Shown: positions 51,289 to 63,107 of the stretch, one piece after another
Layout: every line of letters starts with the position of its first letter
How positions within the stretch are numbered: the first letter of the stretch is position 1
From: Isoperla grammatica
Lineage: Eukaryota > Arthropoda > Insecta > Plecoptera > Perlodidae
Direction: 5' to 3'
DNA length: 64,000 nucleotides
NCBI GenBank assembly: GCA_945910005.1
Contig: OX246739.1
Coordinates: 3,006,001 to 3,070,000 of the forward strand
Made by a program: the position numbers and the translations under genes
The notes under the pieces: generated by a model
The model's input: only the letters and a program-made list of their open reading frames with translations
What the model was told of the DNA's origin: nothing
Databases searched by the model: none

Positions 51289-52996
51289 CCCACAATAAGC
51301 CATCAAAGACAAATGTGAGTGTCGAAATTGATTATCTTCAGATTACATCAATGTATACGGCACCCCCCCGTCGTCGTGTTTTGAGCTTTTTCGATAAATT
51401 AAAAACTAAACATATTTAATAAAGAATAGAGAAAAGTTATTCCGACGAAAAATTCCGAAAAAACTCATAATTTGGGTGGTCAAAAACAAAAAAGTTGAAT
51501 TTTGCACGTACAAAAGCTTTCCGGTACGTCCCGGTAAGTGTAACGTCAACAAACTGCACATGTACTGAAAGGTATTGGAACGCTCTTTTTAATGATACCA
51601 AAACGGGTTGTCCGATTTCAAAACGGGACATTTGGGGGACGTTCAAAACTGAAAATTAAAAATTAAAATTACAAAAATACGAAGACGGTACGTGCCCGGT
51701 ACGTCCGGGTACATTCAATATGTCAAAAATAGTCTCGGACACGGTAAAACGGAAAACGATAATTAGAAAAAATTCCAACATGCTTTTTTAAGACTTTGAA
51801 AAATTTCCAAAGACAAATTCCGACAAAAAACGGCTACGCGTGAAATCCGTTAAAGCACCGTAACTCGGACACCCGTAAAGTCTAATTTTTTAACGTAACG
51901 TTTTCGGATAGACAAATGTGCATTAAATAATACTAATCACAAATGTATGTTGGATGGCATATTAAAACCCCTTTTAATATACAAAAACAAAACTTTTGTA
52001 TGCGTGTTTTCTTAACGCCGTGAAAAGTGCGTTGCGGGAACATCTGTCATTCGGTAAAGGAGTGACTTTTTGAAAATGTTTTTTCATGCCCCTGTACGGG
52101 CAAGGGTTCAGCATCGGCCTAAAGAAGAAAAACCCATTTCGGAAGTACCAACTTGACGCAAAAAAATCAAAACTGAAACCGTGTAGAATTAATGGAAAAG
52201 TGCCCATAACTAAGCATCCGGGACGAAATTAAAAAATCGCTTCGTTAATAATCAAGATTAGTGGTAATTTATCAACATGAAAAAGTCGAGAAAATTTTCA
52301 AAGAAAAAATGTGGAAACAAAGTGTTACACGCGCTTTTGAAAAACGCACTTTACCAAATGTACACAATTTGATTGACGAAAGTTCTGAGACGAATCCAAA
52401 CAAATTCCAAATTCCAGTTACCCAGATGGTAAGCGTCGGTAACGAAACAAAAACGAACGTTATATCTCGTTTGGTTCGACGGGCAGAGCCGTTTGAATGT
52501 GACGCGTTAAAAACGTACCAGATCCGTCAAATCCAAATTTCGCAAATTTTTCGAGTTTAAGTGCCTGTAACTTTTAAAAGGGACCATTAAAATTCATAAA
52601 ATTCTTACAAAAAGATGCGCCAATCAATTGACTTGCGATCAAAAGCATCCGAAAAATTCCCAAAAAAACATTTGAATTTTTTACAATTTTTTCCGCAAAA
52701 CGAGAGCGCCGAAATCGCACACTTGACGAGATAAAACACGTCGTGAGGGGGTGAAGGGGTGGGGGTGGAAAGTCGAAAAAAATACCCACGAGTAGCCAAA
52801 GACCGGGCGCCGAAAACTGTAGCGACACATCGTGGAAAAAGTCACGTGCGGGGGGCCGCCGAGGGGGCGGGGAAAGATGCATGCATTGAAATCCTTCCAG
52901 TCCCAATATGGCTGCCGCTCGGCCGCGCGCCGCAAAACTGGCTTCACTGCAACATAAGCCAGCGCCCCTCCAGTGCTTTATATTATAACCTCCTTG
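51287..52996 (-). repeat. Right arm of palindromic element
   Basis: Reverse complement of the left arm; it lacks the 12-bp TTTACCTGGCTG-type insert near the outer end and has an extra AT in the terminal TATAATATAA. Confidence 0.9.
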
Positions 52997-53004
52997 GTCG
53001 CCAT
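52997..53004. other. Right 8-bp target-site duplication
   Basis: GTCGCCAT directly follows the right terminus and matches 49200-49207 exactly. Confidence 0.85.
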
Positions 53005-53686
53005 GCGCTGAATGTTAAATGGGTCCAGTTTCCTGTATTATTTTAGTAAGGTATTTGTGCTTACTCTACCTATTGGCAAATTCTTTAACTAGTTTTGAGC
53101 CCACCCGGTTTCGGCGGCTCTGTGGTTCAAGATTTGAATCCACTTTGCAAATTAAATTCCACGCCATTTTTTATTCAACACAAACAATCAAAGTATTGTG
53201 ATTGGCTGTCATAACGTAAAATTGTTCCGAAATTAATAAAAAAAACATCAATGGAACGAAGTAATTTTGTTTTCCATTATTAGTATATTTTTCGTAGTTA
53301 TCCCACATTGATATATATTTAAATAAGGCACCTAAGACACTTTGCTTAAAATGTTTAAAAATTCATAATATATTTGCGGGTATTTCGAACTCACAAAATA
53401 TATTTTGGCAACAATTTTGAGGCAGGGCTTTTGATTTCCATTGAGATTAGTAACAACATTTTCAATGATATTAGTAAAGAATTAACAAGGATAAATTAAT
53501 ACATTTTTTCAATTCCACGAGATCAAATATTATGATGTAACCGACATTGCAAGGACATTCTAATTTGTTTGGTCCTATATATTTTTTTAAATAGTTTGTT
53601 TTATACATTTGATTTTAAATTACATATCGTATTTGATCCAGTAGCAAAGAAGCTGTAATCTTAAATTAACAATTAAATCCAACTGA
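53005..53686. other. AT-rich non-coding DNA
   Basis: No feature recognised. Lies downstream of the candidate minus-strand transcript's polyadenylation signal. Confidence 0.4.
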
Positions 53687-53704
53687 TTTTCTAAAAAGTA
53701 TTAA

Positions 53705-53710
53705 TTTATT
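53705..53710 (-). terminator. Polyadenylation signal AATAAA (minus)
   Basis: TTTATT on the plus strand gives AATAAA on the minus strand, 77 bp after the stop codon of the candidate terminal exon. The surroundings are AT-rich, so chance occurrence is possible. Confidence 0.3.
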
Positions 53711-53786
53711 ATACATTATTTCATGAATACAAGTCAATTCCATTACATGTTGTATAATATTGATTTGTGTTCATGCAGTCATATGA

Positions 53787-53868
53787 TTAAGGGAAATATG
53801 GAATGCAGAACTCGGGCACTGACGTCCGCGGTCCTCCATAGTGACAGTCGATCATCTTCCTTTTAGTT
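53787..53868 (-). CDS. Candidate terminal coding exon
   Basis: Read on the minus strand, an excellent acceptor (TCTTGTTTGTCTCG, eleven T, CAG) is followed by one base of a split codon and 26 codons to TAA: TKRKMIDCHYGG then PRTSVPEFCIPYFP. A matching donor lies 737 bp upstream at 54605, and the phases agree (two bases plus one base make an Arg codon). An AATAAA lies 77 bp past the stop. No family recognised. If the first exon is untranslated, the frame could start at the Met in TKRKM and be very short, so a non-coding transcript is equally possible. Confidence 0.35.
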
Positions 53869-54053
53869 CTGAAAAAAAAAAACGAGACAAACAAGAGAAA
53901 TATGGTCTTATATTCATCAGCAAATACCTCCAGCTGTCTTGGACATCTTATTTATAACTACTAACGAGCACAAGATATTTAGGGGTTGGATGCGAACGCT
54001 CAACCTGTTGACAGGACATACATACACAACGCTATAATATGTAAGCCTTTACG

Positions 54054-54078
54054 CCCCCCCCCCCCCCCCCCCCCCCCC
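54054..54078. repeat. poly-C tract, 25 C
   Basis: Homopolymer run. On the minus strand it would be a G-run within the predicted intron, able to hinder polymerase and length calling. Confidence 0.9.
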
Positions 54079-54265
54079 ACCCCGTCAGCAGCAACTAATG
54101 TAGATACGAAGTGAGGGGGTCAACCGTCCCTTGTACAGATGTAGCCTCCCCGTTATAACATAAGGCTGGGTGTAGGCCTAAACCATCCATAGTAGTAATG
54201 TAAAATTAAAAATTATATTGATTTCTAGTCTAGGCCTACCCAACCCAGATACAAGAAATACGTAT

Positions 54266-54440
54266 TATTTATTATGTGCTTCGTTGCAATGACGGCTCTT
54301 TTTCATGTATGCCTAGGCTACACAGGCCTATTGGTAATAAAGTCGATTTCTTAAGTTAAATAAAAACCATGCCCGACCTGGAAATTAAACCCCGTACCTT
54401 CTTCATTGGAAGCAGGAATAAACCCACTACACACTACATA
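54266..54440 (-). repeat. SINE family B copy, tRNA-Gly-like head
   Basis: On the minus strand: TTTATTCCTGCTTCCAATGA (anticodon-arm region with TTCC as in tRNA-Gly TCC), AAGGTACGGGGTTTAATTTC (decayed B box), and a distal block CATTGCAACGAAGCACATAA. The same blocks in the same order and spacing occur at 59678-59862, so this is a dispersed family and not a lone tRNA pseudogene. Confidence 0.65.
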
Positions 54441-54605
54441 CCCCCTCATAACATAACAAGAGTATTGATATTATTACAGAATCGCAGTGCTGGACTAGCT
54501 AGGCCTAGAACTTGAATGGTCGATTTTCTTCTCATGTAGGCCTAGGCCCTAGACCCACATCAACGTATTAGACTATAACAATCAACAATAACATAAAACA
54601 CTTAC

Positions 54606-54715
54606 CTGTCATGGGCTTTCGGAAACCGAAAGAAAGAAAGATCCGCCCTCGATTGCCGACTGTTTATGCAGTCTTTGTATTTGATTTGCGATGCAAACGG
54701 TTCATTGTAAATATT
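54606..54715 (-). CDS. Candidate upstream exon of minus-strand transcript
   Basis: The stretch before the donor at 54605 is open for 36 codons plus two bases in the frame that joins the terminal exon: NIYNEPFASQIKYKDCINS then RQSRADLSFFRFPKAHD. A TGA precedes it at 54716-54718, and there is no in-frame Met, so either translation starts elsewhere after further splicing or the exon is untranslated. No family recognised. Confidence 0.22.
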
Positions 54716-54749
54716 TCACGAATCTCGAAATGTCCACCAAAACAGAAGC

Positions 54750-54950
54750 CACTGCCTTCTGTCAAACAACTTCACTTGTCTCCAACTCCAAGGAAACCAA
54801 CACCGCGACGTAAACGATGCGATGGTCGCGCTACTAGCGGTCGGGTTACACACAACTAATAAAGCCACTGCCTTCTAAGTCAAACAACTTCACTTGCGAC
54901 GTAAAGAATGCGATGGTCACGCTACTCGTGGTCAGGTTACACACTACGGC
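54750..54950. repeat. Imperfect tandem duplication
   Basis: AGCCACTGCCTTCTGTCAAA...CGATGCGATGGTCGCGCTAC...GGTTACACAC is repeated about 112 bp later with base changes and a deletion of about 28 bp between CTTCACTTG and CGACGTAAA. It is a local duplication of moderate age. Confidence 0.8.
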
Positions 54951-57900
54951 TTTAAGAAATAGGCTGTCCTATCTCGGTTGCATTAACCAAGTCACCTCGA
55001 TACCCTTGATGCTGATTCATATCCACAACTACAAGGCTGTGAATGAACTGTACACATTCCCCGTCCACCGTAGTATGTGAGACTGTGGCTGTGTCTTACA
55101 AGGCTGTGCATCAATCTGGCCAGAGAGCTCCTACGATTAGTGTTGCCGGTTTGTGCGCCCCTCAACCATGCAATACTGCACGCGATTCCTTCCCGTCCAC
55201 CCGGCCGTCCCTCCTTGTTCAAGAAACACTTTCTGAATTTCCTATTCACACGAAACTTGTAATTCAGAGCTTTTCATCGCTTTCCCGCTCTCTCTTCGCC
55301 GCCGTGCGTTTTATTGCTCCGTGAAAGAGCTCGCGAGCTAAAAGACAAATTAAACCAGGAACAGGATGGGCGTATCGCTGTACTCGCCCTGAATCCTTTA
55401 AGGTGCAAATACAATGATTTTATTTTCACGTTCACAAGAAAGATGCTCTCTTACCAATGTGAATCTATGAATAGCTACGTTTACTTTGTTGTACGGAAGA
55501 TGAGTCTGAGTGGGTATGTTTTAAATCACATTATACAGATGTATCATTCAACAGTTCGTGTTTTGTTGCACAAAGCAAATTGACAGTTACGAGTTTATAA
55601 AGGCGATCGACGTAAAAAAGAAAATAAAAAGAAAAGCGAAGCTATATTGAAAGTGAAGCTATATATTAGTGATACAAAATCTAAAAATCTGTATAGATAA
55701 CTAATATATTATGTGATTCATAATACGTGTAACCGAACCCATAATACGTTTTCCTATGCTAAGATTGACAGGTACCCCATGATCCAATGATACATTATTC
55801 CGTACCCAGATCTTCTCGTCAGTGCACGCGCACCTACGACGTCTCGAAGTCCAGGGGAATAATTGTGTGGGGAGGGGGGACCCGACATTCCTACTGAACC
55901 GAGTGAGCGAGCTAGATCGCGTCATAAATGTAAGGTGAGGGGGCTTCAACGCACACTGCCAGCCTTAAGAATGTCTAAAAGCGTACAAGCTAAATACTTT
56001 CGGTTTATTTTTTATTTTGACTCGTGAGGCTTAAATAGTCTCTAACGTACAAGGTTGTTCCGGCCTTACAAATTAACAATCAAACATTTACGCACACTCA
56101 CCTTCATTTTACAGCTAGTGAAACGTAAATACTCTACTGAAATAATGATAATTGGTAATATCAACACAAATTATGTAATGATACGGGCGGTAACTAGTAG
56201 CTTATATAAAATAATAGCTGGGTTTAAGTTGTCAAAATGAATGATACACGCGTTTTCGATAATCCTGAATGATCACTGTGAGGTCCATACAACAATAACA
56301 ATAAAACAATGCTTTATTTCATCAATGCGTCTATCACGTGTTATACCAGAGCCATGAAAAACAATTCATCCATCAAATGCTAAGTCCATTCAACAACAAA
56401 ATATGCCAAACTCGAAGTCTTTGTAAAATGCATCTTGGCTGTGTGGCGAAAAAATGTACGATAAATATATTTATATACCCATTATTCTTGGCGAAATATA
56501 GCGGGGAACGGAAAGACGCCAGTTAATTCGTAAATTATTCATAAGAAACGACACTGTAAAGTTAACTCAATCAACAAACTAATCGTGAATGAATAAGATT
56601 ACTTTTGTGGCAAGATTTGTAAAAAAAGTAGGCCTAGCGATTGTCATCTATTTCGTATCGAAACACTTCATAAACTACAACGAACGCACACAAGCGATAT
56701 TTCATTTGAATGTGGTTATCACGAGGGGTGACAAACTTAGTAAAAATAATTAAAGTTAATGTTTGAAATAATATACAAAACTTTCGCAATAGTTTTCAAC
56801 ATTATTAGTCGTTTTTTCAGAGTATTGGGCCGCGGCAATCAAAGTTATCTCATTATAGCAACTTTTCTAAAACAAATAGACGCAGATCTTTATTTTTTGA
56901 TGAGCCGATGTTTGAAAATTTGGCGTTTCAAAGATTTGGTTTAACGCTCATACTAAATTGTACACGTATAAAATAATATAATAACACGCCTTGGGCGTTA
57001 CCGGTATTGACTTTTAAGCCGTACTTGGTAATTTGTACTCTAAATTGTTATAAACGATATCCACAATTATCGTCAGGACGTGAGGTAAGGAATTTGGCTA
57101 TGCACACACCTTTTCTTTTAAAGATATTATGCGTAAGAGCATGTTTCTGAAAACCAAATAGTCGTATTTTCTGTATTGATAAACTATCTGGCCTATATAT
57201 TGACTCTAAACAGAACCCCTTTATTAATTTCACTGTAGTTATATCACAAGATTGTCTATGAATCTAATTAATGTTGCTTATTACTCTGATGTCCAATCAA
57301 TGTCAATAAATCCACATTGACTGATTAGTTTTCATACAATGAAATAAATATTTGATTGTTGACAATCATCCATTTGTTCGAGAACAATTTCACGCGATTT
57401 GATACTTCGGTCTAGGCTGCAGCAGTTTGACATGGGTAACTCGCGTCTGACTCGCCTGGCTATAACTGACCCCACTTGTTCGCTCAAGACTCACATATCT
57501 TGAGTTGTTAAGCGCAGCATTTCTCTTAAATAGCTTCGAGTTGAACAATCAGCCAAGAACAATTCCCGAAGCGACCCGATAAAGTTACAACTAGCGAGCG
57601 AATATGCAATACGTACCCACGCGTTTGTTCTGATTAGCTCTACGTGTGCTTGGGCCTCATTTAAGTTAATTAAACTACAGAACGCCAGACATTCGAGAGT
57701 GATTATAGTCATGAGCACATTGATCAGATAGTGAGCAAACAGGAAATTACCTCCTATCGCCTCGTGACTGCGAGGAACAAGTTAAACAGTGCAATATTCT
57801 AGCTTATTAACGATATCTCCCGGGTTTATGAGCAGCCCAATGATTGACAATTACACCGTTTAAGCACCAGTCCACCAGTCAGGGTTAAGAGACGGACGTA

Positions 57901-59054
57901 TATTTGACTGTGATTAGGAACAGGAAGTGAAGGGGTTAGGCTCGGTTATTGTCGTAATTAGACTTGTAAAATGGAATTATGAAATTAGTGGCGCCAAGGT
58001 ATAAAAATATTATCGTTGCAGCAAAGCGAACGTCCCAACTTCGCTAGTTTGGCGGTTGAGCGCTGGACTGTAGGAACTAAACAGTTGATGCAGCATTAGT
58101 TTTGTTTGAGCTTTTAAAAATAGAAACGTTCTCTGCAATTTCCTGAATTAATGGCTTAGAACGTTTGATAGAGGAAACCACATAATATACTTCTACATCA
58201 TAGAATGCTCACATTGACACAAACTAGCTTTATTGGATTATATTCCTTGAATTGAGGTAAAATTAAGCGATCTCTTCGGTATATCAAACGAGGCGATGCC
58301 CTCACATTCGCAGCTGGCAACGAATAGTTAGATTTTAGTCCAGAAATAAACAAATAACTGTATATTATATTATACCTAGATGAAAATAATGATATGTTTT
58401 TTTATAAACATGTACATGAATATGAATCAATTCTCATGTTTTCGCGTTAGAATCAACATAAAATTTAATGGGATGGCTACGAATGACCCAATGGCTCAAC
58501 CTGTAAATTTATTTATCCACTTTTATTCACGCTAGAAAAAACAACATCGTATATTATATTCAGAGCTCAAAGGTTTTGTATTTGTTATCATCTTTTTTAT
58601 GTACCCATCATATTCATACTAGTCACATAACACATTATTTACGGCGCAGAGTGGCTGGGCTGGCGAGGCTGCCTCACACGGTCTCTTATATCCCAGCATC
58701 GTAAACAGAATACGCAAGCAGTGATCTACGACGCACGCATCTTTCTGATTTCACCGGGGCATTCTTCTTTTATATCGTATATCGTTGAGACTGAGAGCAG
58801 CTTCATAGTACATTGCAAGGAATTTATTCGAATACAATTTGCTCAGTTTGTTAAAAATATGTTGGCGTGACCACATGACCACGCTGTATTTTACATTACT
58901 TTTTGTGTATTGGTTCCCACAAGTTGGATAATATATTTCTCCAAAGATGATGATAATAACGACGCAAAATGATCGTATTATTGTTTTACATAGTGTTAAC
59001 ACATTGCATGATGTAAACAATGAGTAATTTAAGACAGAATCGAGTAAATTTAAA
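54951..59054. other. Non-coding DNA, no gene recognised
   Basis: Open frames in this span are short and lack motifs. 56102-56136 (-) is a 35-bp segment between TTATTTCAG and a good donor GTGAGTG, too short to judge. 55020-55340 and 57420-57780 are moderately GC-rich without a recognisable product. The 140-codon minus frame at 58751-59173 is Tyr/Cys-rich, overlaps a local duplication and is not recognised. Confidence 0.35.
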
Positions 59055-59220
59055 CAAGGTACCTCATGGAAATACTTGACATTACATCCGTAATCGTCCG
59101 TATAGCACGTAAACACCAGCTGTGACAGAGATTGCTTAAACTCGTAACAAGTGAAGTTGAATAAGGTATACACACATGGAAATACTGGACATTACGTCCG
59201 TATAACATGTTAACGCCGGT
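59055..59220. repeat. Local imperfect duplication
   Basis: AAGGTACCTCATGGAAATAC...GACATTACATCCGT...ACACCAGC at 59055-59121 is repeated at 59162-59220 with substitutions and without a 10-bp segment (TAATCGTCCG). Copies are about 107 bp apart. Confidence 0.75.
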
Positions 59221-59677
59221 TTGGACCGAGAAAGTTTGTCATACATTCAATACAATAATAATACTAACTCATATGTTTTGTACTTGAGTGTACTGTTGTG
59301 TGTCGTACTGGTGTGTGTAGTAGTAGTTGTTGGTGCTGTGAACCGAGCATTGATTTCTCGTCATTCTGTGAGATTTACGAGAAAGAAGCGTCTAAGGAGA
59401 AGGAGGGTCATTACTCATGTTCAGTGACTACCTACAAGACGTCTTCGCGTGCCAGTGCATCGTAGCGTCTGGTGAACAGTTTCCCCCGCGCAACTAAGAC
59501 AAAGGGGCGCTCAAAGAACTACCCCTCACATGTAACCTCTCAAACGCTACGTTACACGTAACGCAAGGATCACTTTACGGATATTTGCCACGCTGATATA
59601 AACACTTGTATACATTTGTACTTATTGTCTACCCAATCAGTTGCAACAACTGATTTTCAGTGGAGGACATTTTAACA

Positions 59678-59862
59678 TTTACTATGTGCTTCGTTGCTAT
59701 GACAGCCTAAAAGTCACAGTTTATGACATATATGATGTTACCACCAAATTGATGGATCTATAAGTTTACAAAGTTAAAAAAAAAACAGCTAGAACCAGGA
59801 CTAGAACCCTGGACCTCCTGCATTGGAAGCAGGAATAAACTTACAACACTATCAGCCATACA
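59678..59862 (-). repeat. SINE family B copy, tRNA-Gly-like head
   Basis: On the minus strand: GTTTATTCCTGCTTCCAATG, CAGGAGGTCCAGGGTTCTAG (B box GGTTCTAGTCC), then CTGGTTCTAGCTG and a T-run, and distally CATAGCAACGAAGCACATAG. The stem CCTGC/GCAGG around TTCCAAT and the CCAGG T stem are intact, so this copy has the better preserved head. Derived from tRNA-Gly(TCC) by resemblance. Confidence 0.7.
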
Positions 59863-62080
59863 ATTCTATTGTGTTTTAAATATGTGCGTGGTGTAGCACC
59901 TAGATAAATGCACAGACCCTTGGAACGTGAACCAAATAACTAACTTCGATGGTGGTTTATTACTTAAATATAAGTTTGTTGTTGTCGTTCCAAGTAACGT
60001 TACTGAATATCTGCGTTTATTGACTAATGCCCTTGATGTTCTTATGTGAGAGATTTGAGGGTACACAAAATTGCATTGTTTGAATTATTCATGTTCTTGA
60101 AAATCATCGACTTGCATACTCCACATACATTATGCTATGTCCATCATGTTAATGCTTACAATAAAATGTCTGACATTAATTTTAATGTCCTTATAATGTG
60201 TTATGTCAATGTTTGTGACATGTGGATGCCAATTTACATATTTACGAACTCAAACCATCAATGGTGGATCGTTTGATGAATTATGTGAACGTAAATACGC
60301 CACATTTGGTATACTGACATTGATTCGCACCAAATATCAAGTCCAGCTTACGTTGTTGAATGGTAATTGGTCGATTCATGCGTGAGGTATGGCTGCGAAC
60401 ACAACGATAACACATGCTATGGTCCTCTGGGAGGCGCGTCCAACAGAGATCTCGTTGTGTTTGGCCCGCGCTAAACACAACGCAAAGAGGCGCTGTCAGA
60501 GTAATGCTCGGGTATTATGCAGCTTGTTGTCGAACAAGTTGCAAGAACTGTGACTAGTCAATAACATTCATATCCAACAAGAGAGTATGGTAGGCGCTGT
60601 AGTGCGCAGTGTGAGAGTAGGCATTGTTACATGAACACTTCAGGGACGTTATAATGAGAGAACAAACAATCACAGCGACATTGTACATACTTATGGCAAC
60701 CACGCAACACCGTACATATTTGCGTTTCAAAAATAAATTGAACTACATGAAATTGTTTTTATTGCAAAGTATTTCAGCAAACGTTTGCAAAGAGAGATAC
60801 ACCCTTATATATTTACCAATTGTCTGAGTTTATTCATTACTATAGGGACTTTTTGAAAGGAACGATTTCTTTAAAAATAAAAATAAACATACTTTTTAGC
60901 GACTTGTTTACCTTCTTTGAATATATTTTTCAATACAAAACATTGATACTCAATGACAATTCAGTGCTGACTGTACGAGGAATCGCTCTCTCACAACAAA
61001 ACACACATACAACAACACACAAACTTGGCGTGTGAATGGATGATACGTATCCTCTACTTCACGTCTCGATTAGTATCGTAGACAAGATATGAGAAGTAAA
61101 GCCCAAATATCATGTTCGTGACAAGTGAATGATGTGTGCATATATCCAGTAAGAAACACACAGAAGATCGTGTGTACCGTACTTGGCTCGAAGCCTTATA
61201 CGGACCGCGGAGGGAAGATTTGTGAACGCGCTCTTTGGCTAGGGTAGCACAGCGTTGCCATAGCTCCTCCTTACTTGGCTGCAGCCCACACGACGCTACC
61301 CACACCAGATAAAGCGGAAGAACCGACTAGACGTTGAAAGGTGGTTTTAACCTCTAAATCTAATGACGATTTAAATCACGTGAAAAGATAAAAAGACAAA
61401 ATGAGTAAGGGGAAAATACGTTCGCGTTCCGATAGTGTAAAAACAAAATGTCGTCGTTTGCGAGTTTAGGATATCGAATCGTTTAAAAAGCCATATAAAC
61501 ATAGTTTTATCTATTGGCGATAAAGATGGGTATCAAAGTAACTGGACCAGCTATAAACTGTGACTCCGCTTAGAAATAATTCACCTCTGAACCGGACCTC
61601 AAACACGAAGATTTACACCTTGAATAGGGACCGGGCAGAGCACACGACGATCAAACTAGTTCAAAGAGGAAACTTTTAGTTAAACATATTGTTACTATAA
61701 CGACCAAAGATTATTGAAATGTGACAGTTTTTCAGAAATTTCTTGTACAGTGGGAAATTGATTCTCTCTATGTTTAAAATATGTGTCCGATAAAATGGTC
61801 GTTATGAAATGTGAAACAAACGGAATCGGAGCCTTTGCAAGAGTGATCGTGAGGCCATCATTGGTCATCCCAACGCGGGATTCAGTTAAGTGGCAGTTTT
61901 CATGTTGTTATAACGTTTTTTGTGCGGGTTATTACTTACTATACAACTCATTCTGTTGTTAGATGGCTTTGATTTCACACAAATACATTCAATATGTTTT
62001 GGGTATGTTTACAATGTTTAAGGAGCTATGCACACTTCTGACGTATTTGTAAGTCAGTCTTGTGCTCTTCTTAGGGGTAT
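59863..62080. other. AT-rich non-coding DNA
   Basis: No gene recognised. 61180-61330 is GC-richer and open on the minus strand (contains PSKEELWQRCATLAKERVHK), without a recognised family or clear splice sites. Confidence 0.35.
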
Positions 62081-62095
62081 CCCCCCCCCCCCCCC
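62081..62095. repeat. poly-C tract
   Basis: About 15 C in a row, directly before the 39-bp tandem repeat. Confidence 0.85.
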
Positions 62096-62102
62096 TCTAC
62101 TG

Positions 62103-62213
62103 ACAACAACTCTAGACGGAAAAACACAATACGCAGTACTGAAAACAACTCTAGACGGAAACACACAATACGCAGTACTGACAACAACTCTAGACGGAAA
62201 CAAACAATGGACA
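62103..62213. repeat. 39-bp tandem repeat, about 2.8 copies
   Basis: Units starting (A/C)AACAACTCTAGACGGAAA at 62103, 62142 and 62181, each ending ATACGCAGTACTGA except the last. As 39 is divisible by three, the open frame across it repeats TTLDGNTQYAVL, but no gene structure supports translation. Confidence 0.9.
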
Positions 62214-62329
62214 AGAAATCACAAAAATCCGAATAAATCAACCGAAATGTGTTTGGTTGCTGATCCGAGTTAACCCCCACCGCGATGTTGCACCAAACCT
62301 TTGTACGCGCCAATACGCATACTGAGACG

Positions 62330-62400
62330 CAGCAGGTTGCTACAAGCTACAGCACAGCAGCTACAGACAAGCTACAGCCTACAGCAGCTACAGACTCCGA
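62330..62400. repeat. CTACAGC-rich simple repeat
   Basis: Irregular repetition of GCTACAG and GCAGCTACAG. Low-complexity sequence. Confidence 0.6.
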
Positions 62401-63107
62401 GCTCTGCCGCACACCCCACACGCACTACTTTGCCAGACAGGCCCAATAAAAATTCAAAACCATGACATCTTCTATTTTCTTGAAGGGCACTTTAAGCAAC
62501 CCGTATATATGCAAGACTGCGCCGGGGTAGGAGGGCCCTGGAGCTTAGAGATATAGACAACGACTGGCACAAGTACGGAAACGACGCGTTTTTTGGTGGA
62601 GAAATTTAGAGTCACCACTTTCCACGGGTTATTTGTGCTTGCAGTAACACAGACTAAAGAGAAATAGTGAACTACTGTGGACGGCTCCAATTACTGTGTA
62701 GTTTGTTGGCCACATTCGTAGTGATTTCCTTGAAGCGCGGAGGTACAGACCAATCAAAAAATTTGACTCGGCCAAAGAAAAAGCGCAACTCTAAGTAAAG
62801 GAAAAAATGATTTATACAAAAATTCTAAACATTTTCCTCAGGGCTATGTAGTTGATAAGAATCATAAATCGTAATGCTTAAATGTTTAATGGATTAATTT
62901 TGATCATATTTGCCTCGTTTATACAGCTCTGATTATTTTATACAGCCCTTATGTAGCCTACAGCCCTGCATAATCTTTGCCACCATGAAAACTTCGTACA
63001 TAGAATTAAGTTTTCGGAACCGTGAAAGAAATATGGCCTTTTATATCATTGAGATAAATAATGTTTAGTAGAGTGCAGATATTTTAAGTTTACATAGTCC
63101 TCTTCCT
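62401..63107. other. AT-rich non-coding DNA
   Basis: No gene, RNA gene or repeat recognised. Confidence 0.4.

Larger units (their letters stand above)
49208..52996. mobile_element. Palindromic DNA transposon, hAT-like, with about 1.7-kb inverted repeats
   Basis: The left arm (49208-50935) and right arm (51287-52996) are reverse complements, by eye well above 95 percent identical, with a few small indels (a 12-bp difference near the outer end). The termini begin CAAGGAGGTTAT, fitting the YARNG start typical of hAT elements, and the flanking 8-bp duplication GTCGCCAT is the hAT (also P-element) target size. The 351-bp centre has no transposase; nothing in the element resembles one. The paired open frames in both arms (for example 50566-50817 and its mirror 51437-51646, starting MNVPQMSRFE) differ by amino-acid-changing substitutions and are unlikely to be selected genes. 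It is therefore a non-autonomous foldback element, mobilised, if at all, by a transposase from elsewhere. Confidence 0.88.
53869..54605 (-). other. Predicted intron (737 bp)
   Basis: Donor CATGACAG/GTAAGTG at 54605 and a strong acceptor at 53869, both on the minus strand. Inside it lie a 25-base C-run and a SINE fragment. Confidence 0.4.

Noticed and set aside
49193..52906. Mirror-image protein genes in the palindromic element
   Set aside because: The frames are reflections of the inverted repeat, lack transposase motifs, and arm differences change amino acids freely.
56102..56136. 35-bp microexon on the minus strand with good donor
   Set aside because: Too short to judge; 11 codons of open frame between splice-like signals is expected by chance in AT-rich DNA.
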